Position numbers and translations under genes: made by a program. This document shows positions 45,231 through 56,611 of a DNA stretch of 64,000 nt, one piece after another. Every line of letters begins with the position of its first letter. Position 1 is the stretch's first letter. Source of the stretch: Chrysoporthe austroafricana (Eukaryota > Ascomycota > Sordariomycetes > Diaporthales > Cryphonectriaceae); assembly GCA_001051155.2 (NCBI GenBank), contig JYIP02000005.1, positions 1,798,001 through 1,862,000 of the forward strand, in the 5' to 3' direction. The notes under the pieces were generated by a model. The model was given only the letters and a program-made list of their open reading frames with translations, was not told the DNA's origin and ran no database searches.

Positions 45231-46040
45231 TCAAGATGCCGTCTTAGTCTCTTTAGAGTAGACTCTTTGCTCGGAACCGATGTCCTCGTTCCTATGATGA
45301 AGTTAGTCACTGGACTCAAGGCGAGACAAGCAGCCTCGCGAGCGCGAGACATCGTCCCAACATACCACAGCTCAGGCTTCTCAGCAATGAACTTGTCCAT
45401 CAGCTCCTTGCAGTCGGCATTGTCCACAACGATGACCTCGACGCCCCGCGACCGCAGATACGACTCCCCACCGACGAAGTTCTTGTTCTCGCCTATGACG
45501 ACCCGGCTGATGCTGTAGAGGAGGCAGGCGCCCGTGCCTTTACGCACCGCGCGCCCCTGTCAGTCCTAGCTGGCCACGCCGGAGTTAAGAAGCGCACGGG
45601 GGGGGGGGGCTTGTAGAAGAAGCACGAGAGGGTACGAGGGAGGGAGAAACGCACACATGTCACAGGGCGAGAGGGTCGTGTACATGGTCGCGCCACGGTA
45701 CGCGCGCGCCGGCAGCCGGCCCGAGTTGTACAGCGCCGCCGTCTCGCCGTGGTGGATGGCGCTGCCGAGCTGGACGCGCTGGTTGTGGCCGCGGCCGATG
45801 ACGGTGCCGTCCGGGGCGATGAGGGCGGCGCCGATCTGGGCCGGGGGTGTTTCTCGTCAGCGGGTTCGCACACACACACGCGCACGCACACACACACACA
45901 CATACGCCACAAGTTCACATGCGAGAGAGACACCGCGGGGCGCCGCGTGCCGGGGCGGGTGGACTTGCCGGGATGCCGCCCTCGGAGTAGGAGAGCTTGG
46001 CCTCCTCGAGGGCGATCGCTATGCCCTTGGAATCGTCCAT
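45231..46040 (-). CDS. FCY1: Cytosine deaminase
   Basis: Four exons on the minus strand (45969-46040, 45655-45835, 45366-45537, 45231-45291) encode about 161 residues; the yeast enzyme has 158. Zinc ligands are visible as His53 with catalytic Glu55 (IHHGET) and Cys82/Cys85 (SPCDMC). The C-terminus reads PELWNEDIG, the typical ending of Fcy1, followed by 12 extra residues. The enzyme converts cytosine to uracil in pyrimidine salvage and acts in the cytosol as a homodimer. The first intron starts with GC (GCAAGT) rather than GT and holds a CA microsatellite; no GT donor nearby keeps the frame. The acceptor of intron 2 (GTAAAG before GCACGG) is set by the CDMC-TGACLL junction. Confidence 0.92.
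45869..45902. repeat. CA microsatellite inside an intron
   Basis: Interrupted CACACA and CGCACG units in intron 1 of the cytosine deaminase gene. Confidence 0.85.
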
Positions 46041-47093
46041 CTCTCGCTGGCGGTGTCTCTGTGCTGTAGGGGGAGGCAGTGGGAGGGGCCTTTGGCTGCT
46101 GGATGGAGGAAGGGATGGGCGAGAGTCATGATCGTTCGCCGGGACGCCTAAGCTGAGTGAGCCCCTCAACCCCACCGGCCCAGATTTATCGTCGATGGGG
46201 CCGATAAGGCGCGGGATATCAGTAAGATGGTTCAGCTTGCTATTCTTCACAGTCACAAATTTTTCGATAGATCGCTGAGGGTCTGACAAAGGCCAGGTGA
46301 GAAGCTAGTTGTTCGATGCATGAGCGGCTGGTTACTCGTACGATCCGGTCTCGCGAGAAGCCTCACATCGCAACCCGGATGGCTGTCGACCTTGCAGCTG
46401 TCTTCAGCCTTCTTTAAACCCACTGCGGGTCAAGGCCGGCAGATGCAGTGTGACGCCCGCCCAAAGCCATCGTCACTTATAGCTTGTTGCGAACAAGTCC
46501 ATGTGTCTGATAACGTTAGAGGGCTCTGTGCCGAGCTGAGCAGCTGTGAGCTTCAAGCCGAGAGACCAGAAACTTCACCACAGCTAGCTTTCTCCGTGAG
46601 GCTTGTTCAGAGAATGGATTGAAGTCTCGTCATGTTATTAATACTGATAGCGCCGCACTACATCAATCAACACACATCCGTTCTAGTATAATTTCTCATT
46701 ACATATCTGCAATCATGCTGCTGCTCAACTCCTCCGCCACGGCTGCCATGCTCTCTAGAAGCGTCGCCGCTGCCAATGTATCACGGCTTCCCGCCGATAC
46801 CTGCAAATGTCGGCTGAGTGCTTCCGGTGGCACTCCATATGTACCTTGGAGCCGGACGGCTACGGGCATGAGCTCTAAGTCTTGTAGATGGAGCATGCCC
46901 AATGGCACCCACCGTAATGACTTGGCGGCATGCTGTGCCTGTGCAAATGATATGATCCATGTGTGTGTGTGTGTGTGTGTGTGTGTAGCCCTTGGGTGAT
47001 GATGGGTGGCTTCCCCTTCCCTGTGAAGCCCAGTATCTAAGGTCTCAGTAGAGCCACTCACAGCTTATGGCTTCGTTATTATGCGGGCTGCTG
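46041..47093. other. Intergenic with a GT repeat
   Basis: Upstream region of cytosine deaminase and 3' flank of the bZIP gene. A run of about twelve GT units lies at 46962-46985. The open frame around 46619-46999 simply reads through this repeat and shows no domain. Confidence 0.5.
46962..46985. repeat. (GT)n microsatellite
   Basis: About twelve uninterrupted GT units downstream of the bZIP gene. Confidence 0.9.
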
Positions 47094-48438
47094 TCATAAA
47101 ACCAGTTCGGACGGGCTCGGTGGCCTCATCCCAATCCTCTCGTTCCTCAGAGCATGCCACCACCTCGCGGCCCTCCACATCTCATCGTCCCAGCCACCGA
47201 CAAGGAACCAGTATTTTCTCAAGAACCATGGCTTTGGCTCCCAGCTCCGTATGTCCCACGGCCGACACGCCTCCATCCCCTGGTCATTGTTCTGCGAGCC
47301 CCAGACAACCAGGCCGTGGTTGCACGTCATATCCGCACACAGCTGGTCCTCGTCGAACAGCGGCGGATCGAAGGTGAGCGCCTTGAGGGCCGCCTCGCGG
47401 AACGAGGCAAACGGTATGACGTCGAGGTAGACGTGGTGGTCGAACGTGATCTGGATGTCTACCGGCTGGAGGTCCTTGGGCGTGCCTCTGAACTTCGACC
47501 TGACGTCCGAGAGCTGCACTGAGCCGTTGCTCTCGAGCCAGTCCCTGCAGAAGGGACTGCTCCCCTCCTCGTCGAACAGCAGCTGCGCTCCTCTCGTGAC
47601 CCCGAGAGCGAGTGTATTCTCGATCACAGCAGCGAAGAGGCCGTTCTGCTGGACGTAGAGCACCCGGTTCATGGCTGGTTTAGACAGGGCCATAAGCCCA
47701 CTGAAAAAAGCCAAGAGGCTGTTGTCTTGTTGCCGTTCCTCCTGCTGCGATGACCGAGGCAGCTCATGGGAACCCCAGTGGCAATGGTACCCAGAGCGGA
47801 CCAGGGCAGATACCAGCTGGAGTCCTAGGTTGGGCTCGTTGCTGGCTGCATCAGTCGATTGCGTATTTGCACTGCTCGGAACCGTCGATAAAGGGTCGAG
47901 GGCAGGCAGTGCGCCTGAGACGGCACCCACCAGTGCAAGTGCACGGTTGAGAACGGGGTCGTCGTTCGATACCCTATCGAACGTCAGACCACTCTCGAAC
48001 ATCGGCGGTACGAACTCGTCCGCGACGTCGTGCCCAGGAGGTTCCACCGGGACGGCATGGCCGTGAGACGATGCGCCAGCTGAAGTCCCTGGGCCAGTGC
48101 CTTGTTGTGACTCTCCATGCTGCAGAGGTTCTGAGCCGGTCACCACCTCATCATGGGAACTACTACCAGCGACTGTCTGGTCCTTTTCCTTCTCGAGCAA
48201 TTGCTCCAAGAGCGCAAGTTTCTGCTTTCTCCTCTCGCCTGGACGGCACAGTCAGCGCTCGAAACTTTATAATGGCAAGCAGGTCAAGACACGTACGATA
48301 CAGCCTCGAGGACTTTCTATTCTGCTCTTTCCGCACAGCGCTGTTCCTCTTCGCGGTCGCCGTGGAGGAGGCGGCGGCGGGCTCCTTACCGCGAGACTCT
48401 GCGGGCTGGCCAGACACTCGTCCCCGAGTAGTGACCAT
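47094..48438 (-). CDS. bZIP transcription factor with DUF3425 domain
   Basis: Two exons on the minus strand (48297-48438, 47094-48238) encode about 428 residues. The basic region KRNSAVRKEQNRKSSRLYRE, followed by RRKQKLALLEQLLEKEKD, spans the splice junction at codon 48. It carries the N-x7-R spacing of bZIP DNA contacts (Asn of EQNRKSSRLYR), but the leucine zipper is short. The second half ends WDIRSWEPKPWFLRKYWFLV and DEMWRAARWWHALRNERIG, the tryptophan-rich signature of the fungal DUF3425 domain. This combination is common in Pezizomycotina and generally regulates stress or metabolic genes; the targets of this one cannot be told. It is divergent from the amine oxidase gene across 659 bases. 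Confidence 0.87.
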
Positions 48439-49097
48439 CCTGAGCCCTCGACTGTAGTCAGGGGCTTCTTGAGTCTCCAGATATCACCACGGAAAGGAAA
48501 GCAGGGCCCAAAGCGATCCAGCCGGTGCCTCTCGGTCGCAGTCTGGTCGGGTCGCGGTAACGCCGATGTCTAGTGGCCAGCACGCCACTCGCTCTAAATA
48601 GGACCACCTTAAATCCGAAGAAGCGGCTACCCTCGCCATCATCGTGACTCGCGATCCTTTCTAAGTTCGTATGTTCCGTGGATTGGATTAGCTGTGGCTC
48701 GCAAAGTTTAGGACTGAGAGTCTAAGTCTGAGAAGATTAATATCCTCCCCGCCTGGTCTAGCAGGACGACACTAAGTACGACTGTCCTGCGCTGTTGCAG
48801 GTCAGCGAAGTGATTGAATTGCAGACATAGCTCTGGCTTCATTGCATGACTTACATCCGGTACGAGATGTTTGGAGGAGAAGACAGATGATTTCATGGAG
48901 ACATATCCTGAACGTCAACAGCAACGGTCTACATCGAGGCCGAGAACAAGATGCTGTGACCTTAAGTCCGATAGGCCCGGAATCATAACATCAGCCACGA
49001 GGATGACCATAGCCTTGTCTTCAACCATGAACAATCTTACGGCATATTCTTGTCGTCAACGCTCCTATGAATCCAGACAGTGTTTGGATCAGAGGGA
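48439..49097. other. Divergent promoter region, bZIP factor and amine oxidase
   Basis: 659 bases between two divergent start codons. No coding frame stands out and no binding site can be named by eye with confidence. Confidence 0.45.
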
Positions 49098-50801
49098 ATG
49101 AAAAAGAATATCGCCAAGATGGCGGCAGCGACAGCACACCCAACGCGTCACTACGACACCCTCGTCCTCGGGGCCGGAATGTCCGGGCTGGCCTGCGCCT
49201 CGAGACTCTACGAGCACCAACGTTTCCGAGGAAAGAACCGTCTTCTAGTCTTGGAGGGGAGAGGTAGAATCGGCGGCCGCATAGAGGCTGTTCATGTGAA
49301 CGGCTGCCGCTTGGACACGGGAGCGAACTGGATCCATGGCGTTGGCACGGAGGAGAAGCCGAACCCCCTGATGGGAGTGCTGCCTCACAAGAGGTATAGG
49401 CAGCTATCTGGATCTGTGATCTTCAGAGCACCTGAGAATGAAGCCCAAGACGACGTTGAGGGTCCGAATGAGCAGTCCCTCGATGCGCAACCCTGGATTA
49501 AGGTTCAGACGGGCAGATCTCCTCAGCACACTCTGGGCCACGAGGGAGGAAAAGGTGACAAGGTCATCCCCAAGGATGTGGCAGAGAGACTAATGGGCTC
49601 GCTATGGTCGATGATCGGGTCATTACGCGAGGCAGCCGCAGAGGACCCAGAGAAGGCACAGAACACTACGATGCTCAAAACTATCACGGAGACAGAGGAA
49701 CTCCGCGAGGCATTCCAAGCAGTCCCGGCGGAATACCACCAGTCGGTCGGCGCCATGCCGCAGTTCGTGGAGAGCATGGAAGCCGCCCCGCTGGCCGCGC
49801 AGTCGGCTGAGAATTCCAGTGACCAGCGAGGCATGAGCCTGCTTGAGTTTGGCATCGACGACTTTGATGGCGACCAAGTATTCTTACAGGATGGCTACGC
49901 CGCTGTGGTCGACGAGGTGGCCAAGGATCTGACACAAGCCGGCTTGATACTCCTGGGCGTCAAGGTCAAACACGTCGACTGGAGCAAGAGTCCTATCAAG
50001 ATTGAGACGAGCCACGGCGCCTATACCGCAAGGCAGGTCGTCTGCACCTTGCCTTTGGGTGTGCTTCAGCATCACACCCAAGCACTCGCCAAGAGCACAG
50101 CGCCGTCGCAGCTTTTCATACCGCCGCTGCCCCCGGGCAAGCATGCAGCAATCAAAAGCCTCGGGTTTGGCACGCTAGACAAGATCATGCTTGTGTATCA
50201 GACCCCATGGTGGACCGAAGAGCCTTATACCTCAATATTTCAGAAGGGTCTTGTTCAACAGCCAATGTCCTCTGACACGAAAGAGGGCGCGGATGACATC
50301 GAGAACAAGCCCTCACCGGACACTCTGATGGGCTTCACCACCGAGCTTCCCGGTATCGAGATTCACGAAGATGGCACTACGTCTCCGGGCCTCCGTGTCA
50401 TATCCCTCGTCAACTTGCACAATCTGACCGGCTTTCCCGTTCTGTCGGCCTTTGTCTCTTGCGCAAATGCTGTTCAGGTTGAGGCCATGTCGGATGAGCA
50501 AGCAGGCGGCATAGTACACCGCGCGCTGACGAGCTGGCTGGGCAGAGAGCCACCGAGGCCGGATGCCATCCACGTGAGTAGGTGGGCCGCAGACGAGTTC
50601 TCGAGGGGCAGCTACAGCCACATGACGACCGGCTTGTCTGAGACGAGGCACCGCGAAGAGTTCCAGCGGCCGATCGTCAACAACGAGGGGGGCGTGTTGA
50701 GGTTTGCGGGGGAGCACACAAGTCGCAATCACTTTGCTACGGTGCACGGCGCACTGTTGAGTGGGTGGAGGGAGGCAGACGCCATCTTAAATGAACCTTG
50801 A
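49098..50801 (+). CDS. Flavin-containing amine oxidase (polyamine oxidase-like)
   Basis: A single exon of 567 residues. The FAD-binding fingerprint DTLVLGAGMSGLACASRL lies at about 20-38, followed by the acidic ribose-binding strand end (LVLEGRGRIGGRI) and the conserved GANWIHG. The C-terminal FAD segment is RFAGEHTSRNHFATVHGALL. The middle contains TLPLGVL and WADEFSRGSYS-like blocks typical of polyamine oxidases and LSD1 relatives. No SWIRM domain or signal peptide is present, so a soluble Fms1-type enzyme acting on polyamines or related amines is most likely. Two starts are possible: 49098 (MKKNIAKM) or 49119 (MAAATAHP); both precede the flavin motif. The open frame further upstream begins at a GTG and is not used. 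Confidence 0.88.
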   Translation: MKKNIAKMAAATAHPTRHYDTLVLGAGMSGLACASRLYEHQRFRGKNRLLVLEGRGRIGGRIEAVHVNGCRLDTGANWIHGVGTEEKPNPLMGVLPHKRYRQLSGSVIFRAPENEAQDDVEGPNEQSLDAQPWIKVQTGRSPQHTLGHEGGKGDKVIPKDVAERLMGSLWSMIGSLREAAAEDPEKAQNTTMLKTITETEELREAFQAVPAEYHQSVGAMPQFVESMEAAPLAAQSAENSSDQRGMSLLEFGIDDFDGDQVFLQDGYAAVVDEVAKDLTQAGLILLGVKVKHVDWSKSPIKIETSHGAYTARQVVCTLPLGVLQHHTQALAKSTAPSQLFIPPLPPGKHAAIKSLGFGTLDKIMLVYQTPWWTEEPYTSIFQKGLVQQPMSSDTKEGADDIENKPSPDTLMGFTTELPGIEIHEDGTTSPGLRVISLVNLHNLTGFPVLSAFVSCANAVQVEAMSDEQAGGIVHRALTSWLGREPPRPDAIHVSRWAADEFSRGSYSHMTTGLSETRHREEFQRPIVNNEGGVLRFAGEHTSRNHFATVHGALLSGWREADAILNEP

Positions 50802-52519
50802 ATACTGGTTTGATCACGAAGAGAAAGGGAATACTGTTGAAGCCTCTTCCACTTCATCAGGGGCTTGGCTGGACCTTGAGGCCATGTCATATGAGAACCT
50901 GCGTGACGAATGAGTGTGATGCAAGATAAAGTTGGTGTGACAGGGCTATCGATTTCGTCCTGAAACCTGGAGGTGTACTTAAAAATATAAAAGAAACAAA
51001 TGATAAAACTAAAGATGAGTAACAACCAAAATAGCCTCTCGAGGATTCAGGAGCCGCAAGTCCATGTACTCGGATTCGGCGACATCCTGTCTCGAAGACA
51101 ATGGAACCCATCAGAACGGTGATCATATGGAATCCGCACTGAGAGTGATCTTGTCTGCCGGTTGCCGGTCCCGTCCGATGAAGCCATGGGGTCCATCACG
51201 ACTTGTAATGTGTCTCTTGCTGCATGCGATATCCTTCGCAGGGTAGTCCCCGACGTGATGTGTTTTGTGGGACGGCCTCCGATGAGGTACAGTATGCGCC
51301 TGCAGGTGTTGATGGTACTGACGGGGATGCAGTCCAACACACAGCCCCGAGAGCCTGGGGAGCCACTTACCGCCCAGCCCCCCCCCCCACACCAAACAGA
51401 ACAGAACAAAAGTAACCTCCCTAAAGAAGAGTATATGAGAATTTCGGGAAGAGAGAAAGAGAAGAAGAACCAACGCCTGCAGCTTGTACATGGTGCCCAG
51501 TAGCCGTTCTGCTAAGAAGTGGATGGAAAAAATAGCCGAGAAGCAGCGTTTTTGTGGTCCCCTGCAATGACCCGCAATAAGGCGGCGACTTTGGACCCTA
51601 CTGCTGATATGCATATGTATTCCGAGGGAACATGTTGGCGTATATTTTGGTAGGATCCTAAGCGGAACAATGAGCATTGAGCAGCCCGCCGTGCCCGCCC
51701 CCCGGCAGTGCAGATTAGGCCCGTGGACGCCCAGCACGCCAGGTTTGTGGCCCATGGCTGCGGGGCATCCCTGTCAGTGTTTAGAGGTGACTTGCTGGGC
51801 TCCTCGCCGTTCACTGCGATTTCACGCGCTGCGCAGGACCGATTACGGTGGCGGGCAAGGCTGCAGGAGGGCTGCAGATGTACTTGTCCTAACAGATCCA
51901 GAGTCTTCTACGCGATTCCATCCACTTCAGCCTCTTGCGCTGTAAGCCGCCAACTTCTGCCTCAACACCCTGGGACCCCATCCACTACCTGCATTTCCTG
52001 CTTAGACTAAAAAGTCCATCCACGGAAGCCATCATCACCACCATCCCTCGCGACTCCTTCACATCGGCGCAAGCGAACAACCTTTCTTGTGTGTGTTGTT
52101 GTCTTTGTGACCTCTGCACTCTATACTCGACCCTCCTTCTCCCTCAGCCTTCATCGCGGTCATCTCAACAGTCTCTGTCCCACCGGCGTGCTGAGAAACC
52201 ACAGCGCCCATTCGTCTGCCGCAGCCTGCTTTTGCAGAGTCCTTTCCCCGGCCCCCTGCCGTCCCTCCAATTACCAAATTCTCTGGTCAGTCTCCAAGGC
52301 TGCTCCCTCCCCCGATCTGTTCGCACATCCCCAACAGCAAAACCAACCACCGCTTTTCGCACTTTTGGCGTCAGCGTTTTATGCGCCTACGAATTCTGCT
52401 ACTGACCTGTCCTCTTTCAGCCAGAACACCGAGTCTCTATCACCGATCCACCGAGCGAAGGAGCCTTGTGATTCGCGACTGACCGACCTCCACGATCCCA
52501 CCCATCCCTAACCGCCAAA
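50802..52519. other. Intergenic with a long leader
   Basis: About 1.7 kb. The left part is the 3' flank of the amine oxidase gene. From about 52000 a CT-rich leader precedes the Ydj1 gene. Minus-strand frames at 51047-51755 are domain-free. I cannot point to a heat-shock element with certainty. Confidence 0.5.
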
Positions 52520-53966
52520 ATGGTCCGGGACACGAAGTTCTACGATCTGCTGGGCGTATGTGGTTATACACATCACCTCGTTGCACATTTCCAGGTGCGG
52601 GTGCTGACTTTGTTGTTCAGGTTCAACCCAACGCCAGCGAGGCAGATCTCAAGAAGGCCTACAAGAAAAATGCGCTGAAATACCACCCTGGTATGACTCC
52701 TACACCGCTGCACCACACGCCAGGCCTCTACCTCGACCAATAAGCTGACAATCCCTCAGACAAGAACCCCGGCAATGAAGAGGCCGAGCACAAGTTCAAG
52801 GAGATCTCCCAAGCCTACGAAGTCCTGTCCGACCCTCAGAAGCGAAGCGCCTATGACCAGCTGGGCGAGTCTGGCTTGGACGGTGCTGCCGGCGGTAGTG
52901 GCATGGCCGCCGAGGACCTGTTCGCTCAGTTCTTCGGTGGCGGTGGCCTGGGCGGTTTTGGAGGCATGTTCGGTGGCGGTGGCCCCTCTCGCGGCGGTCC
53001 GCCCAAGGCTCGCACAATCCACCACACCCACAAGGTCTCCCTTGAGGACATTTACCGCGGCAAGGTCTCCAAACTGGCACTCCAGCGCTCCATAATCTGC
53101 CCCAAGTGCGAGGGTCGCGGAGGCAAGGAGGGCGCCGTCAAGCGCTGCGCCGGCTGTGATGGCCACGGTATGAAGACCATGATGCGCCAGATGGGCCCCA
53201 TGATCCAGCGCTTCCAGACGGCCTGCCCCGACTGTAACGGAGAGGGAGAGATCATCAAGGACAAGGATCGCTGCAAGCAGTGCAGCGGAAAGAAGACTGT
53301 CGTGGACAGAAAGGTCCTGCACGTCAACGTTGACAGGGGTGTCAAGAGCGGCGCCCGCGTTGAGTTCCGCGGCGAGGGTGACCAGGCGCCTGGCATTATG
53401 GCTGGCGACGTCGTTTTCGAGATCGAGCAGAAGCCCCACCCACGTTTCACCCGGAAAGATGATGACCTCCTCTACAACTGCGAGGTCGAGCTGGTGACGG
53501 CCCTTGCTGGAGGTACCATTTTCGTTGAGCACTTGGACGACCGGTGGCTGAGCATTGACATTCTGCCTGGGGAGGCGATCTCGCCAGGTGAGTCGAAGTT
53601 TACCCCTCAATATCCTACCTGGGTATTGTGCTAACAGTGTTCGCAGGTGCTGTCAAGATGGTCCGCGGTCAAGGTATGCCATCGTACCGCCACCACGACT
53701 TCGGCAATCTCTACATCCAATTCACCGTCAAATTCCCCGAGAAGGGCTGGACCGCCGATCCGGCAGCTTTCGATGCCCTCCGCAGCATCCTCCCATCGCC
53801 TGCTCTTCAAAACATACCACCTGCCGACGCCATGACCGAGCCCGTGGATCTTGACGACCCAGACACCAACGCTGGCGCTCGCGCATTCGGTGGCGAGGGC
53901 GCTATGGACGAGGACGATGAGGATGGCCACCCGCACGCCGAGCGCGTCCAGTGCGCGTCGCAGTAG
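52520..53966 (+). CDS. YDJ1: Type I Hsp40 co-chaperone Ydj1/Mas5
   Basis: Four exons (52520-52555, 52621-52690, 52760-53587, 53647-53966) encode about 417 residues. The J domain has its HPD triad at 34-36, formed across intron 2, and ends [12 protein letters not shown] Gly/Phe region ([18 protein letters not shown]) follows. Then come four zinc-binding repeats: [24 protein letters not shown] and CKQCSGKK. Two beta-rich substrate domains precede an acidic His-containing tail. The last four residues, CASQ, form a farnesylation CaaX box, the same as in yeast Ydj1. The protein stimulates Hsp70 ATPase in the cytosol and delivers precursors to mitochondria and the ER. The three short introns are all GT-AG. 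Confidence 0.96.
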
Positions 53967-54439
53967 ATGCTTTCAAGTCGATGATGAACGTATCTTACAC
54001 GTACTCATGCGCCGTGGACCCGCAGATTCCCGGCTTACGGCCTTGTCCACGCCCGCCCATTACGGCCAGAGCTGGATGCGTGAGATAGAAAGCTTTGATG
54101 ATAGAACGTGGGGGAAGGGTTTGGCGAGATGTGCATCTGGCTGCTACCTAAACTTCATGCTGGCATAGCTCGCTGCAGAAGAGGTTGTTAGACTCGTCTT
54201 GGGTCAGCCGGTAATGATGGGATAGCACAACAGTGGTGAATAGAGCATAACGTGGCATGCTGGTTGGCTCTCCTTGTGTCTTTATCATAACATAACAGGA
54301 CGATTATGGCAGGCGTTTAGAGGCATAGAAATGGCATCTGAGATTAGGTGTGGGAAGTCATTTGTGTTAACGCTTTGTCAATGGATCGGTTGTGCTTTGA
54401 AAGTTGCTGTTTACTTTCGTTATCTTGTGCCGGTGGTGT
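53967..54439. other. Convergent 3' region
   Basis: Contains the 3' flanks of YDJ1 (+) and TRM82 (-). No gene seen. Confidence 0.5.
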
Positions 54440-56247
54440 CTATTCTCCATCGCCCCCAGCGTCTCTTTCTGCATCCCCGGATTCCAGCTTGCGCAGCGTC
54501 TCTGCAGTATAAAGGAGGCTCTGCAGCTCCTCGTTCGATATGTCTCCATCCTCAGTGTCCAAATCAGGTATATCCTTGATAAGGTCGTGTGAGACCCGAT
54601 ACTCGCCGTCTATGTGGTCCACTCTGAGGACAGACTTCTCCAGCGTATGCTCGCCGACTTCCTTCTGGCTTTGGTCGACGGGCACGATCAATTTTTCACC
54701 ATCGACAACACCAACATCCAATGGATTGCCAGGGAGCTTGACGACTTGGGAGAACTGAAGAGAACCGGTGCTCTGGAGGGTGAAGAGGAAGAGGGCAGGG
54801 ACACTGTGTGCTCAGTCAGCCAACAAGCTCCACGTTCTTCGTAACCCCACGATGAGGCCAGACTTACCGTTCACAGATCACCACAACCCTGGTCCAATCC
54901 TCTGTTGGGAGTCCCGGCCAGCTCCACAGCCCCGTGACGGCGACCTTCGCCGCCTCCGGCACCGTGTCCCTCACAGCGCCCAACAAGTCCGCCCGCGCGA
55001 GCACCCTCCCTTCCCTCCACCTCCAGACAAACACCTCCGGGTCGCCGCCGCCACTCACAAGCAGATCCCCCATGCCCTCCGGGACGCAGAGCCGGTTGAC
55101 GAACTCCTCGTGGCCCAGGCAGAACGCCTCGATGACGTGCGCCTGCTCCCTCGTGCCCCTCGACACGCGGACGTGCTCGTCGCGGTCCGCGGTGATGATG
55201 TACCGCCGGCCCTGGCCGTCGAACCCGAGGGTCACGGCGGTGAGGAGGGACACGTGGCCGAGCAGTAGGTGCCGCTCGAAGGCCTCGTCGACCCTGCGCG
55301 GGGTGCCGCGCTGCGCCTTGGGGTTGGTCCGGGAGATGACCTGGTCGAGCAGGGCCTGGCGGTTGCGTTTGGTGTGCACGGTGAGCTCGCTGGCCTGGGG
55401 TGTGAATGTGTTGGCCGGCGGGGGAGGGGAGGCTGAGGGCGCTCCTGGGGACGGGGCCGTGGGCGGGGTTCCCGCTGTGGGCTCAGGAGGCTGCTCGGAG
55501 GGGATCAGCGGGATGGAGTAGACGTCGCCGAACTTGTCTGCTGCGAGAATGTCCTTGTTGTCTGGGGTGAGAACTATCGAGCAGGGGCGTTTGGGCATGC
55601 GTCTGTAGTCTTGTGAGTATACGATCACAGAATTGGATTCACAAAACCTCCATGATGCGGCGGGGTTGGTCACTCTTCGTTCGGCAGCGAGGCCACATAC
55701 GATACACACGCTCATTTATAGACATATGTGACATGTGGGATTCTACGTACCTACGACTGAGCTGCTTGAGCTCGCCCTGTCCAGCATGCTCGAACACCCA
55801 AACGGATTTGTCTGAGGTGACCGCGACAAGATAACTGCCATCCTTCGTAGCGGTCATGATAATGACCATCGGCCGATCCGAGGGCTGCGTCAGAGGCCCA
55901 GGCCGCGCCAGGTGTTTCTTGTTCTTCTTGCCCTTCTTCGGCGCGTCCTCGCCCGGCGCCTCAGATGGTGGCGCATCTGGTCCCTCCCCCGTCACGTCAG
56001 GCACCGCATCGCCACCGTCGAGCTTGACGCGCTTAGCGGGGGGCCCTTGGTCATCCTGCGACGGGGTGGGTGTTGACGCCTCCGACACCTCGATGACCAG
56101 CCTCGACTTCTGGTCCTTGGGATCTACCGGGTATTTCCAGCATGAGATCTGAGAGCCGTCCGTGAGTTTGAACGAGTGGATGTTGCCGGCTCTCGTGGCG
56201 AAGAGGACGTCGCCGCAGACCTGGACCCCGTGGAAGGGAAATTTCAT
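54440..56247 (-). CDS. TRM82: tRNA (guanine-N7)-methyltransferase non-catalytic subunit Trm82 (WDR4)
   Basis: Three exons on the minus strand (55751-56247, 54868-55602, 54440-54803) encode about 531 residues. WD-repeat blades are visible: GDVLFATRAGNIHSFKLTDG, then TKDGSYLVAVTSDKSVWVFE, LTPDNKDILAADKFGDVYSI, GRRYIITADRDEHVRVS and GDLLVSGGGDPEVFVWRWRE. Two Pro/Ser-rich or Lys-rich loops interrupt them, as in other filamentous fungi (GKKNKKHLARPGP). The phrase HVSLLTAVTLG next to ITADRDEHVRVS is characteristic of Trm82. The protein stabilises Trm8, which methylates G46 in the variable loop of tRNAs. The start is the MKFPF methionine; the longer frame begins at a GTG. Confidence 0.92.
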
Positions 56248-56611
56248 CTTGGCCTTGTATCCCACTGGTTGAATTGGTCTCGGACGTCCCCCAATACTGT
56301 GATCCCAAATGAGATTTCTCGAAGGCGACTCGAAAAAGTTCCTTGGGTCCTATCGATAAGAGAAAATAACCGTCGTTAAAGCCACAACGTGGCTAGTGAT
56401 GACCAGCAGGTGTCCTAAAGAGGCTAGCGTCGCGTGACCGCCCACAAGAACAAAATCTGCTGCAAGTCGCAACATCGCGAACTTTCACACGCCCCCACTA
56501 CTATCGTCAACGTCAAGTCAATCTCGACAACCAGACTCAACCTCATTCCCCATACCCAATTCTATTTGCCCTTAAACATCCTTTCTTCAGCTTCGACAGC
56601 TAAAAGAAGAC
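56248..56611. promoter_or_regulatory. Divergent promoter between TRM82 and P0
   Basis: 364 bases separate the start codons of two translation-related genes. The plus-strand side is CT-rich before the P0 start, as expected for a ribosomal-protein leader. No specific site is claimed. Confidence 0.5.

Noticed and set aside
51047..51755. Minus-strand frames of 120-210 codons upstream of YDJ1
   Set aside because: No family resemblance; irregular composition and overlapping frames.
52756..53610. 284-codon minus-strand frame
   Set aside because: Antisense shadow of the Ydj1 zinc-finger exon.
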